Shown here piece after piece: positions 7,801 through 15,249 of a stretch of 20,126 nucleotides of DNA. Source of the DNA: CAYGUK01 sp964352985 (GTDB taxonomy: Bacteria > Pseudomonadota > Gammaproteobacteria > JAHCLG01). Made by a program: the position numbers and the translations under genes. The DNA is taken from positions 1 to 20,126 of the forward strand of contig CAYGUK010000075.1 of NCBI GenBank assembly GCA_964352985.1. Reading direction: 5' to 3'. The first letter of the stretch is position 1; the number at the start of each line of letters is the position of its first letter. The notes beneath the pieces were generated by a model. It was given only the letters and a program-made list of their open reading frames with translations, made no database searches and was not told the origin of the DNA.

Positions 7801-9058
7801 GGCTTTCGCTTTTTTTAGTTCTAACCCAACGCATGCAGCTTTCTTCTGAAAAAAAATCAGAAGCGGGGTCAATAATAGCATTAAAATAACGACATAATTC
7901 GACTTCATTGAATCGATAAAAGTCAGGAACAATACCTGATTTCATAATCCTAATTAAAATGTCACCATATAATTTAATATTATCCACACATTCTTTTTGT
8001 AAAGTTTTCGTAGCCTCGGAGGTAAAAAGGCTAAAGCGACCAATCTTTGGCATTTTTTTGTTGTAATATTTGATTAATTCTAAACAGGCATAACAGGATT
8101 CTAAACTTTGTTGTGTTAATCGCTTTCTTTTTATCTCATGAAGCTCTTTACAAAGTTCATCACTTAGATCTGCTTCATGCTCTGGCTCTCTTTTGTTTAA
8201 CGCTTGTAAGTCTTCATGAGCACGCTGCATCTCATCAACCATTTTTTTAAATATTTCGATCCTTACTGTTTCTGGCTCATGATATTTTAATAAGTGAACT
8301 TGCGCTGGAACGCATTTTTCGCTGACTGCTTTAGATATTGTGGATTGGATCGCTCTCATAAAAACTTCTGGTGATTGGCCAAAATCTTGATGAGACATTT
8401 GTTCCATCGCCTGTGCTTGAAATTCATATGAGATAGCTAATCCCAAATCTGCAGCACGAGCAAAACAATCATATGCTTTTTTAGGATCTTTTCTTCCAAG
8501 ATAACCTTGTAAATAAAACCATCCCATTAAATGATGAGCTTCAGCATAATTCGCATCTAACGCGATTGCTTTCTCAAGCAAATGAAACGCAAATTGATAA
8601 TGCGCATAACTCATATAACTATCCACAACCATTAACATTGCCTGATTGCAATAATTCATTGCATTCATCCGTATTTTATGTTTTTTATAGCTCTCTAAAT
8701 CACATGGTTGTAAAACACTACTACCTTGTTCTATTAAGGTACGAATAATTTCTTCATGTGTTAATACTTCACTCTCTTCCAGTGGCAGTTGATGATGTTG
8801 ATATAATTCAGCCAAATAAAAATAGGATAATCCATTTTCTGGATCTAACGCTATCGCATCGTGTAATAATTTTTTAGCCTGCAAGATATCCTCTTTTTCG
8901 ATAGGTGTTTTATTCATCAACGAAAAAACTTGACCTATTTTTTTATAATAAAGTTCCTTTCGAAAGTTAGGTGTTCGACGTTGAGGATAATATATCCAAG
9001 CTAATTTGGCTGGGAATTCATGAATTGCTGGAGATTCTTCATATAATACTACTGACAT
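4835..9058 (-). CDS. Giant TPR/Sel1-type repeat protein (1407 aa)
   Basis: A very long, almost entirely helical cytoplasmic-type protein. TPR-like units are visible near the N-terminus: AKKLLHDAIALDPENGLSYFYLAELY (61-86) and AFHLLEKAIALDANYAEAHHLMGWFYLQG (157-185), the latter running into a Sel1-like unit (KAYDCFARAADLG, 194-206). A charged coiled coil follows in the middle (ELIQLNDELKQFPQRQDLLQRRELLEREI). Further helical pairs such as ELALYYIRSHNPIRALALLATI suggest degenerate repeats to the end. No signal peptide, membrane segment or catalytic motif was found. Such scaffolds bind other proteins, and Legionella and Coxiella effectors often use them, so a host-directed role is possible but inferred. 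Start: ATG 9058 with a weak AAGAATAAG upstream. The frame is unbroken over 4.2 kb, indicating selection. Confidence 0.75.
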   Translation of the reverse strand: MSVVLYEESPAIHEFPAKLAWIYYPQRRTPNFRKELYYKKIGQVFSLMNKTPIEKEDILQAKKLLHDAIALDPENGLSYFYLAELYQHHQLPLEESEVLTHEEIIRTLIEQGSSVLQPCDLESYKKHKIRMNAMNYCNQAMLMVVDSYMSYAHYQFAFHLLEKAIALDANYAEAHHLMGWFYLQGYLGRKDPKKAYDCFARAADLGLAISYEFQAQAMEQMSHQDFGQSPEVFMRAIQSTISKAVSEKCVPAQVHLLKYHEPETVRIEIFKKMVDEMQRAHEDLQALNKREPEHEADLSDELCKELHEIKRKRLTQQSLESCYACLELIKYYNKKMPKIGRFSLFTSEATKTLQKECVDNIKLYGDILIRIMKSGIVPDFYRFNEVELCRYFNAIIDPASDFFSEESCMRWVRTKKSESPFMVSAIEASSAKNGDFLASQLHARCSTNLILKAYLYSQMAAFYSLYEPEEFIECDSFFTDDLRFTSEKNRKIIQFYYLIYRSNICKYKLQIFESELIQLNDELKQFPQRQDLLQRRELLEREIIDYKEHLEIINTEMLGFYKADIKLMLYCCIVYNKHILCKDVEQFNFRNEALPLFIRTLQRTDANCLVETEQMLYLQNMLIQDTTQDETLNQLRVELALYYIRSHNPIRALALLATISEVSGLSSAQTLEIAMFYQMCAMDLIHKGDSSYTGPNVFDLEKGIIIESTQDELDVLYCLRRAMRFEHVGFSHDMLVKTIMQHLLMYKKFDDSLTEEEVVKMASCLFEYQEMEDKHKVEVQVQGLDETEALDDESALGKKNKSEAHSTVPFTHMLLREEQFRQEIIVKLISQHDVENLALVFYYYPNNVLEKLGWVKRHSLGLIQFTHSEEEQHLCDSEMKKRHEGSDFSIDSTHQSTRHPLGNLLSQLASDDAWLSHPSEHQQLLIEVCRINCQHIPEANIIFARYVIKFIENNKQVSDIKTALNYIRQLYFHNLEPWMHLKLAAFYFRIIKENQTSLKDIFPDECRALLQQQPDLHDSEILEKLNDILFKKMQVHFNLCQEMESEIAYTKIEKTLYSLQIAKNKKAIVLQDQPEILFLADEQPMASGSVKYCVKAILEEINALKKGRLSQADILSLLVRLGHPLSEAQSVSDLTTLAITLLQNKAQKMLEFLSFRLNFKCYEELFRINPDVMMTILINQFIEGEEIKSELALKLTILKSKYPDASAMTLLYYYSIEVGRKKLLIQYSVDPVFKYIVDLVSSTDCDLSDKHAKLLAEETLSCFSLAYDLPNRAHVIQAILCGFKYILKKQTILPGVSLEESISGIKPEQLAINQVAEIIFNFVQFREEPDILKAIFSHLVHPSLRSSQNLIEDFNRLFLKPFLSNIQLRLQEEMEVKLLIDELGEQNFAKISELIAQFYPSSKLSIH

Positions 9059-9152
9059 GTTCTTATTCTTAAATTAATTAACACTATTTTTATAGTAGAT
9101 TAAAATTCTTTAAAAAGTTAATTATCTTCCATAGATTTAATTCATTCCAGCA

Positions 9153-9167
9153 ATGAAATCATTTCAT
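9153..9167. repeat. Short perfect palindrome between the TPR-type and MocR genes
   Basis: ATGAAAT-C-ATTTCAT is a seven-base inverted repeat with a one-base centre, about 95 bases upstream of the giant TPR-type gene. It could be an operator; in DNA this AT-rich chance is also possible. A weaker hairpin AAAGAT/ATCTTT nearby (about 9221-9241) could end the MocR transcript. Confidence 0.3.
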
Positions 9168-9253
9168 CTTTGAAAAAGATAATCCATAAAGTGTAAATTT
9201 TATCATTATCTAAAGCAGAAAAGATGATTATTTTATCTTTCAGATCAACAACT

Positions 9254-10705
9254 TTATCTCAACATTTTATTTAGTAAATCAACTAAGACCTTGCCATATT
9301 GTTTTATCTCAGCAATATTAGTATATCCAAAACCTAAAATTAGCCCCGACAATTTTCGTTTGCTATAAGTATAATTTGAAATTGCAGCGCACCCTAAACC
9401 TCTTTTTAGAGCATGTTGTTGTATTAATTTATCATCAACTTTTGGGTTAAAATAAATAACAATGTGTAAGCCTGTCTCGATGCCAGCTATTTTTATTTTA
9501 TGTTTTAAATTATTTTGTAGTAATTCAATCAGATTATCTCTACGCTGTTGATACTCTTTGCGCATTTTTCTAATATGATTTTGGGCATGACCGTCGATTA
9601 AATAATCAGCCAAAGCACATTGTGAAATCGCATTTGCTTCACGAAAATGTCGAGCTTGCACCAGTTTAAAATCATCAACTAATGGTTCAGGCAAAATCAT
9701 ATAAGCTATTTTTAAAGTAGGAAATAATAATTTACTAAACGTGCCTAGATAAATCACATTGCAATGTGTGATAGCACGCATCGCGGCAACAGGGGAACTT
9801 TCATAACGAAACTCACTATCGTAATCATCTTCTAAGATCCAACTTTGATTTAATTTCGCAAAATCCAACCACGCTTGTCGTCTACTCGCACTCATAACAA
9901 CACCGGTTGGAAATTGATGTGACGGCGTCGTATAAATTAATCGAGGCGAAATTGTTTTACTCTGTTTAGAAAGAATTAAACCTTGTTCATCAACTGGTAT
10001 AAATTTAATCTCTAATGAAGCCGCATCAAAAGCGCAAAAAGCACCATGATAGCCCGGATCTTCCATCCACACATGATTACCCACATCAGTGAGTAATTCT
10101 GCAGCTAAACGTAAACTAAATTGCGTGCCTTGTGTGATTAATATTTCTTGAGGTTTACATTTAATCCCTCGAGCCTCACGTAAATAGTCAACCAATATTT
10201 CACGTAACTGATAACACCCACCTTTTGCATGATTAGTTTGCCAAGATATTTTAGGGTTTTTAGCATAACGATTAATATAACGTTGCCAAAGGCGATATGG
10301 AAATTCACTAATATCCGGCGTTCCAGGTGAAAAAGGTAATTGACTATTTGTCATCGGCGCAAGCACACTCATCCGTTTGCCTCTTTTAGATAATTTTATA
10401 TCATTATTTTTGGGTAAATAATTAGATTCTTGCAAGCTTGATGAAATAAATATTCCGCGTCTATTTTTAGCGATCGTATAACCTTCTGCACATAATTGTT
10501 CGAGCGCTGTGATCACCGTATTACGACTCAATTTTAAATTGAAACTCAGTTGCCGTGATGAAGGTAAACAATCATCTGCAACAAAATCACCTTCTATTAT
10601 CGCTTGGCGTATGGCTTCATACAGTTTTTTATAATTTGGAAGTTGACTGTTATTTTGTTGTATTCGTTTCTGAATAATATTGATTGAATTAAATTGAGTT
10701 TTCAT
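9254..10705 (-). CDS. MocR-family (GntR HTH plus aminotransferase-like) transcriptional regulator
   Basis: A 483-residue two-domain regulator of the usual MocR length. Residues ~20-90 form a GntR winged helix (LYEAIRQAIIEGDF, LPSSRQLSFNLKLSRNTVITALEQLCAEGY). A linker leads to a fold-type I aminotransferase-like domain (~130-483) with the PLP-site motifs DPGYHG (216-221), TTPSHQFPTG (259-268), EDDYDSEFRYE (292-302) and the expected PLP-binding lysine K325 in GTFSKLLFP. MocR proteins sense PLP or related compounds, and the PdxR branch controls vitamin B6 genes. It faces a PNPOx-like gene over 88 bases, its probable target. Its start codon lies inside the first operator-like repeat, so autoregulation is likely. 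AGGA four to five bases before the ATG serves as the ribosome binding site. The exact ligand and branch (PdxR or other) cannot be told from sequence alone. Confidence 0.9.
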   Translation of the reverse strand: MKTQFNSINIIQKRIQQNNSQLPNYKKLYEAIRQAIIEGDFVADDCLPSSRQLSFNLKLSRNTVITALEQLCAEGYTIAKNRRGIFISSSLQESNYLPKNNDIKLSKRGKRMSVLAPMTNSQLPFSPGTPDISEFPYRLWQRYINRYAKNPKISWQTNHAKGGCYQLREILVDYLREARGIKCKPQEILITQGTQFSLRLAAELLTDVGNHVWMEDPGYHGAFCAFDAASLEIKFIPVDEQGLILSKQSKTISPRLIYTTPSHQFPTGVVMSASRRQAWLDFAKLNQSWILEDDYDSEFRYESSPVAAMRAITHCNVIYLGTFSKLLFPTLKIAYMILPEPLVDDFKLVQARHFREANAISQCALADYLIDGHAQNHIRKMRKEYQQRRDNLIELLQNNLKHKIKIAGIETGLHIVIYFNPKVDDKLIQQHALKRGLGCAAISNYTYSKRKLSGLILGFGYTNIAEIKQYGKVLVDLLNKMLR

Positions 10706-10773
10706 CTGGTCCTATACTTGGAATTCATCTGGATCTATAAGGTAGTATTATTTGATGTTATTATCAAGACCAG
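10703..10773. promoter_or_regulatory. MocR-type operator: two direct repeats plus inverted half-site
   Basis: CATCTGGTCCTATA (10703-10716) and CATCTGGATCTATA (10726-10739) match at 13 of 14 bases with a 23-base period. A third half-site, GACCAG at 10768-10773, is the inverse of the CTGGTC core. Direct repeats with an added inverted site are the known pattern for MocR/PdxR binding. The first copy contains the regulator's start codon and the third lies at the start of the divergent transcript. Confidence 0.75.
10756..10764 (+). promoter_or_regulatory. Extended -10 promoter of the PNPOx-like gene
   Basis: TG at 10756-10757, one base, then TATTAT at 10759-10764 form an extended -10 box with a predicted start near 10771, beside the inverted half-site. 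The direct repeats lie just upstream, at activator or repressor distance. Confidence 0.45.
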
Positions 10774-10793
10774 TTTGATTTAAGGATATTTTA

Positions 10794-11429
10794 ATGACCA
10801 TCACTATTACGCCTAGAAATACAGTAAAACGCACAAAACAACGCGCTAACTATGATCGCAAACAGATTTATCAAGTTTTAGATAATTCACTTATTGCAAC
10901 CATTAGTTTTGTTGATCATGGTGATGTCCATGGCATCCCCATGCTTTTTTGGCGCCATGAAAACTTTATTTATTTGCACGGTTCTAATGGCAGTCGATTA
11001 ATTAAAACGTTACTAAACAAAATTGACTGCTGTGTCACGATTGCTGAAGTTGACGGCATCGTGCTAGCTCGCTCTGCTTTTCACCATAGTGTTAACTATC
11101 AATCTGTTTGTATTTATGGTCAATTTGAAAAAGTCGACGAAGCATTAAAAGAACAAACGATGGAAATCTTTTTTAATCATTGGTTGCCTGATCGTTGGCA
11201 ACATGTGCGTTTACCTTCTGACAATGAGTTGGCAGCCACCACCTTTATCCGCTTAAAAATCCAAGAAGCAGTATTAAAATGTCGAGAAGGTCCCCCCATC
11301 GATGATGATGAAGACATGCAACAAGCGGTTTGGGCAGGCTATATTCCATTGCAAAAACGCTGGCAATCACCCATTCAAGCGCCTGAACAAACCAACATAA
11401 ACTTACCCGGGAAAAATATTAGAAATTAA
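10794..11429 (+). CDS. Pyridoxamine 5'-phosphate oxidase-like flavin-binding protein
   Basis: The 211-residue protein has the split-barrel flavin-binding layout of the Pyridox_ox_2 (nitroimidazole-resistance-like) group: YDRKQIYQVLDNSLIATISFVDHGDVHGIPMLF (about 24-56) with the first strands, then the FIYLHGSNGSRLIKTLL segment, where the family contacts FMN phosphate, and VCIYGQFEKVDE later. C-terminal RWQHVRLPSDNELAATTFIRLKI and a WAGYIPL motif complete the family pattern. It probably binds FMN or a related cofactor and reduces or oxidises a small molecule; the substrate is unknown and it should not be called PdxH. It is divergent from the MocR regulator, which probably controls it. Start: ATG with AAGGA eight bases upstream. 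A strong hairpin begins a few bases after the stop. Confidence 0.8.
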   Translation: MTITITPRNTVKRTKQRANYDRKQIYQVLDNSLIATISFVDHGDVHGIPMLFWRHENFIYLHGSNGSRLIKTLLNKIDCCVTIAEVDGIVLARSAFHHSVNYQSVCIYGQFEKVDEALKEQTMEIFFNHWLPDRWQHVRLPSDNELAATTFIRLKIQEAVLKCREGPPIDDDEDMQQAVWAGYIPLQKRWQSPIQAPEQTNINLPGKNIRN

Positions 11430-11431
11430 AA

Positions 11432-11470
11432 AATGCCGTGTCTAGAATATTATTGATTAGACACGGCATT
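11432..11470. terminator. Strong 13-bp hairpin, T-run on the minus strand
   Basis: AATGCCGTGTCTA (11432-11444) pairs perfectly with TAGACACGGCATT (11458-11470) around a 13-base loop, two bases after the PNPOx-like stop codon. Read on the minus strand the hairpin ends in six T's, a classic intrinsic terminator. On the plus strand it is followed by GAAATT and would be weak. Confidence 0.75.
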
Positions 11471-11824
11471 GAAATTGTCTGATTATTCAGACTTCAAAAC
11501 ACAACATGTGAGCGACATATCGTAAAAAACCTTGTGGAAATACACTGAGAATTTACTTAATCATTATCAATAGGCTCGATATTATTATCTTATAATTTTT
11601 TCAGATGTTTTTATGTATTTTTATCTGGATTTATAAGCTTAAACTTTATCGGATATCTTCAACAAAAATCTCTGTTCCAAATTTAGTTAGTTTATAATTA
11701 GATTTATATCTCTTTTTTAGTATAATTCATATCATTAAATTTAATTAAATAAATGAATATACTTTTTAAAACAAATAAAACAATTTAAACAAAACCATAA
11801 AAGACAATAAAAACAAGGTGAAAA
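11471..11824. other. Intergenic region with possible promoter for the 297-aa gene
   Basis: This 354-base AT-rich spacer holds no coding frame. Two TATAAT boxes on the plus strand (11693-11698 and 11721-11726) are -10 candidates for the next gene, without convincing -35 boxes. The minus-oriented terminator at its left edge leaves room for an unannotated minus-strand transcript, for which I see no clear promoter. Confidence 0.4.
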
Positions 11825-12718
11825 ATGGTTATAAAATATATTGACCCGTTTTTTAAACAGGCAAAGCCCGCTAAATTAAAAATATTATTAGCACCCAATC
11901 GTTTCTTTCGCCCCTGTCAGATTCCTAAAGTTTCAAGAAAAAAACGAGTCTTGACCCAACTTCGACATCAATTTTTCGGGAGCTGCCACCTAAAACCAGA
12001 ATATTTACCTGAAGCAGTTAGTTTGACATTATTAAATAAGTTTAATATTTTTGATAAAAATGGAAATTCATTAGCACTTTATAAAGATGACTATTTAATC
12101 CTACGTGATAGAATAAGATCTCTTTATAAGATTGCTCCCATGGATTTACAAGATCCCGCACAATTAATGTCTTTAATCAGTGAACTCCAACTTAAAATAA
12201 TTCGTTACTATTCACTAAAAAATCTATCACTATTACAATTGGATATTGATTATTTTAATCAATTTGATGAGATGAGAACCTTAAATGGTATTTTTGCAAT
12301 TAAAGGAAATCATCAAAACTGCGTGGTATTACGTGATGGGAATATCTACATGCACCCAAAAGTACGTTCAAATCCACAACTTCTAGAAGATGGATATGGG
12401 GTGAGCCACACATCTCTAGGCGGAACACAAGCAGTTTGTCCTTGTTCCTTACGTTATGATAATCACCGTTGGATCCTTGAAAATACCACTGGGCATTTTG
12501 GTACGAGAATTACTCAAATGCGATTTATTTTAAAAGTAATGAGTGATAAAGGTTTAGATTTAGAACGATTAACTTTGCAGTTATGGGTCCCTCGAGATTA
12601 CAAATCGCTAGATTTGGCAGGATATGAGATCTTCGAAGAAAATGCACTTTACTTTATGGAAAGAATGGAAAAGATGACTCAATTTACACCGAAAAAACAT
12701 TTTGGTGTTAAATTTTAA
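11825..12718 (+). CDS. Hypothetical protein with HTSLGG / TGHF motifs (297 aa)
   Basis: I do not recognise a named family. The C-terminal half has an ordered motif set: VVLRDGNIYMHP (167-178), HTSLGG (195-200), SLRYDNHRWILENTTGHFG (208-226) and KVMSDKGLDLERLTL (237-251). This resembles, from memory, a module of uncharacterised bacterial and toxin-associated proteins in which a histidine motif H-S-S/L and a later SGHY flank a beta hairpin followed by a helix ending in GxDL. H195 and H224 would be the conserved residues. The N-terminus is basic and has no signal peptide or membrane segment. Start: ATG with AAGGTG five bases upstream. It converges on the MscS gene with an 18-base gap and no terminator. 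An effector role is possible but unsupported beyond context. Confidence 0.65.
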   Translation: MVIKYIDPFFKQAKPAKLKILLAPNRFFRPCQIPKVSRKKRVLTQLRHQFFGSCHLKPEYLPEAVSLTLLNKFNIFDKNGNSLALYKDDYLILRDRIRSLYKIAPMDLQDPAQLMSLISELQLKIIRYYSLKNLSLLQLDIDYFNQFDEMRTLNGIFAIKGNHQNCVVLRDGNIYMHPKVRSNPQLLEDGYGVSHTSLGGTQAVCPCSLRYDNHRWILENTTGHFGTRITQMRFILKVMSDKGLDLERLTLQLWVPRDYKSLDLAGYEIFEENALYFMERMEKMTQFTPKKHFGVKF

Positions 12719-12736
12719 ATACCCTGATTTAAAACA

Positions 12737-15037
12737 TTAAGTATTATCATCCGTGATGTTTTTATCTTTAATAATATGAATATCACGCTGCGGAAATGCG
12801 ATGGTAATATTATTTTGACGAAATGCCGCATCTATCGCAAAATTCATATCACTGATAATGTTATATTTTTTGTTTACATCATAAATAATACACCAAAGTT
12901 CAAAATTTAATGAACTGTCGGCAAATTCTTGAAATAAAACACGTGGTTCATTTGGAAAATTTTTAACGACATCATTATTTTCTTGCGCGACTTCCAATAA
13001 TACTTTTTTAACCAATTGAATATCACTGCCGTAAGCCACACCCACTTTACAGCTTATACGCCAGTATTTATCGCGAAACATAAAATTAGTTACGTTATTA
13101 TTGATTAAATCAGAATTGGGTACAATCACATCTTCACGAGCAAGTGTTGAAATTTGAGTGGATCGAATACGGATTTTTTTAACATAACCTTCTATATCAC
13201 CAATATTAATTCTATCACCTGGCTTAATGGGTTTTTCTAATAATAAGACGACACCAGAAACAAAATTATTCACAATATTTTGCAAACCTAAACCAATACC
13301 AACTGACAATGCACCGGCAATGATCGCAAGCCCTGTAAAATTTACACCAGCAATAATTAATGACAAGATAAGTGCAATCATAAAAATAAAATAAGTAAGA
13401 ATAGATGCAATGGCGACTTGTGTATCTTTTTCTTCTTGTAATTGATAATGTCTCGTTATAAATCCTGTAATAAATCGCCCAACTAATTGAATAAGGGTAA
13501 ATAGAAATAAAGCGATAACAATTCTTGATGGCGTGATATGAATGCCTGAAAAACTAACCCCATCAACAAATGCTGTGATCAATACATCAATTTGATATTT
13601 TGTTAACCCCCAATTATATAAAAGTAATAAAGCAACACTAAAAATTAATAATATATAAAGTCCAATTCGAGTTAAAATCAATTCATTTAATTTTGCTAAA
13701 TCATTCAAGCCAAATAAATAACGGACTTTATTGGCATATTTACTGACTCTAACATCGAAAATACTTAGTATTGTTTCAATAATTTTTAACACAAATATCG
13801 TACTAAATATAATTAAAATTGTTGTGAAACAACTTTGAATTAAAAAAGCAGCTAAGCGATGGTAACCCACCCACTCTGCACAAATCGTAAAAATTAAAAA
13901 TAGATTTAAAATTAATTTAGTGAAGATGCGTAGTGACTTATTATTACTAATAAAAGGTAAAATAATAAATGTGCGAGCACATAACACAACTAGAATAGCA
14001 ATAAACGTAACAAATGCCGTTTGGAATATTTCAATAGTATCATTTGCCAATATATTATCGTTAAAGACAAATGATAGAATATGAGCAACTAATAATATCC
14101 AGCTAATTAATACTAATTGGTGATAAAATCGTTTTGCCACATGCTCGGTTAACTGCTCACTTTTATTTTGGACGGCAAGTAAATATAAGAATTTTAAACC
14201 CGAGATAATCATCATCAATATAAACACACTATGAAAAAGGTTTTCAATATTTGGATTAGGATCAATCCCATAAAATTTAATTGCAAAAAACAAAGAGAAT
14301 GTTGCGCTAATAACGATTGAAATACTATGGCGGTATAGTGTAATTAAAAGTGAATTAATTAATCTGTGATCTTTATTTGAGTTGTCGTCTGTTAATATGT
14401 TTTTTGAAATGGATTTAGTGATCATCGTCACGATAAATACTAAGATCAATATAATACCAAGCAAATAAAATTCATTATGATCTAATAAGGACAAACCACT
14501 TTGCTGATAAATCCCTTTAAAATTGATGTTTTTTAATTGACTAAAATTATTAAACGTAAATGATTGCCATATCGGTAAAGAGTGGTGCAATAGCTTTGAC
14601 GTACTCATATTTAAAATCGTTTCTTTATACGCATTGACAGCTTCTTGCGATCGAAATATAAATAAACGACAGGATGCTAATTGTTTATTATAATTATCTT
14701 TTTTATCCAGAAAATATTTATAATCTTTATGTGTACTCTTTGTTTTTTGTTCATGATCAACTGAATTTAATATTTTTTGAATTTCAGCAATTTTAGTTGT
14801 TGCAACGGAAACACATGTCGTTGCTTGTTCTTGTAATAACAACAACTGATCGACAGCCGCTTGTAAATCTTGAATTTTCAAATTTTGCGTCGATAATTTC
14901 AAACTAATCGCATCAAAGGTTTTATTGGCCTTAAGGACATTAAATAATTCTTCATTATTATTTATGTTTCCCACAGCATATAGCGCTGTTCCAGTTAAAA
15001 TTAAAATACCTAATAATAATAGTTTAAAATATTTCAT
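12737..15037 (-). CDS. MscS-family mechanosensitive channel with long N-terminal extension
   Basis: The 766-residue protein has a signal peptide (1-21), a periplasmic coiled coil with Gln/Lys-rich helices (about 30-140), many membrane segments between about 187 and 570, and a C-terminal MscS core (about 540-755). The pore helix carries the Gly/Ala-rich pattern GALSVGIGLGLQNIVNNFVSG (575-595). It is followed by the beta domain EKPIKPGDRINIGDIEGYVKKIRIRSTQI (601-629), VPNSDLINNNVTNF (639-652) and the final alpha/beta domain. Small MscS has ~290 residues; the extra segments place this with the large MscK/YbiO/YjeP-type channels, which release solutes under membrane tension in the inner membrane. 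Start: ATG with a weak ribosome site. A TACAAT -10 box (15067-15072) lies in the 212-base spacer shared with zntB. Confidence 0.9.
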   Translation of the reverse strand: MKYFKLLLLGILILTGTALYAVGNINNNEELFNVLKANKTFDAISLKLSTQNLKIQDLQAAVDQLLLLQEQATTCVSVATTKIAEIQKILNSVDHEQKTKSTHKDYKYFLDKKDNYNKQLASCRLFIFRSQEAVNAYKETILNMSTSKLLHHSLPIWQSFTFNNFSQLKNINFKGIYQQSGLSLLDHNEFYLLGIILILVFIVTMITKSISKNILTDDNSNKDHRLINSLLITLYRHSISIVISATFSLFFAIKFYGIDPNPNIENLFHSVFILMMIISGLKFLYLLAVQNKSEQLTEHVAKRFYHQLVLISWILLVAHILSFVFNDNILANDTIEIFQTAFVTFIAILVVLCARTFIILPFISNNKSLRIFTKLILNLFLIFTICAEWVGYHRLAAFLIQSCFTTILIIFSTIFVLKIIETILSIFDVRVSKYANKVRYLFGLNDLAKLNELILTRIGLYILLIFSVALLLLYNWGLTKYQIDVLITAFVDGVSFSGIHITPSRIVIALFLFTLIQLVGRFITGFITRHYQLQEEKDTQVAIASILTYFIFMIALILSLIIAGVNFTGLAIIAGALSVGIGLGLQNIVNNFVSGVVLLLEKPIKPGDRINIGDIEGYVKKIRIRSTQISTLAREDVIVPNSDLINNNVTNFMFRDKYWRISCKVGVAYGSDIQLVKKVLLEVAQENNDVVKNFPNEPRVLFQEFADSSLNFELWCIIYDVNKKYNIISDMNFAIDAAFRQNNITIAFPQRDIHIIKDKNITDDNT

Positions 15038-15123
15038 CGCTAACTAACCACTTGAACTTAACGCTCATTGTAATGGATTTAGTCTAACGTAATGAAATAT
15101 TTTGTTGATTCTTTTTGATGTTT

Positions 15124-15152
15124 TTGAATTATTGCTTGGCTATATGTATATT
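15124..15152 (+). promoter_or_regulatory. Sigma70-type promoter of zntB
   Basis: TTGAAT (15124-15129) and TATATT (15147-15152) are separated by 17 bases, predicting a start near 15159 and a ~90-base leader. Confidence 0.5.
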
Positions 15153-15164
15153 AATATTCACAGT

Positions 15165-15178
15165 CAAGGTTCACCTTG
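15165..15178. promoter_or_regulatory. Perfect palindrome in the zntB leader, operator candidate
   Basis: CAAGGT-TC-ACCTTG is a perfect inverted repeat starting about six bases after the predicted zntB transcription start, where a repressor would block initiation. In RNA the two-base loop is too tight for a full hairpin, which favours a DNA operator. The bound factor is unknown. Confidence 0.4.
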
Positions 15179-15249
15179 GTTGCCTAGAACATTAACTTTG
15201 GGTATATTGCCGTTGCACATTCACTCACATTGCAAATAAAAGGCTGAAG

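Noticed and set aside
6631..8748. Three short frames inside the giant TPR-type gene (two plus strand, one minus strand in another frame)
   Set aside because: They overlap a long intact coding frame and show no independent start signals.
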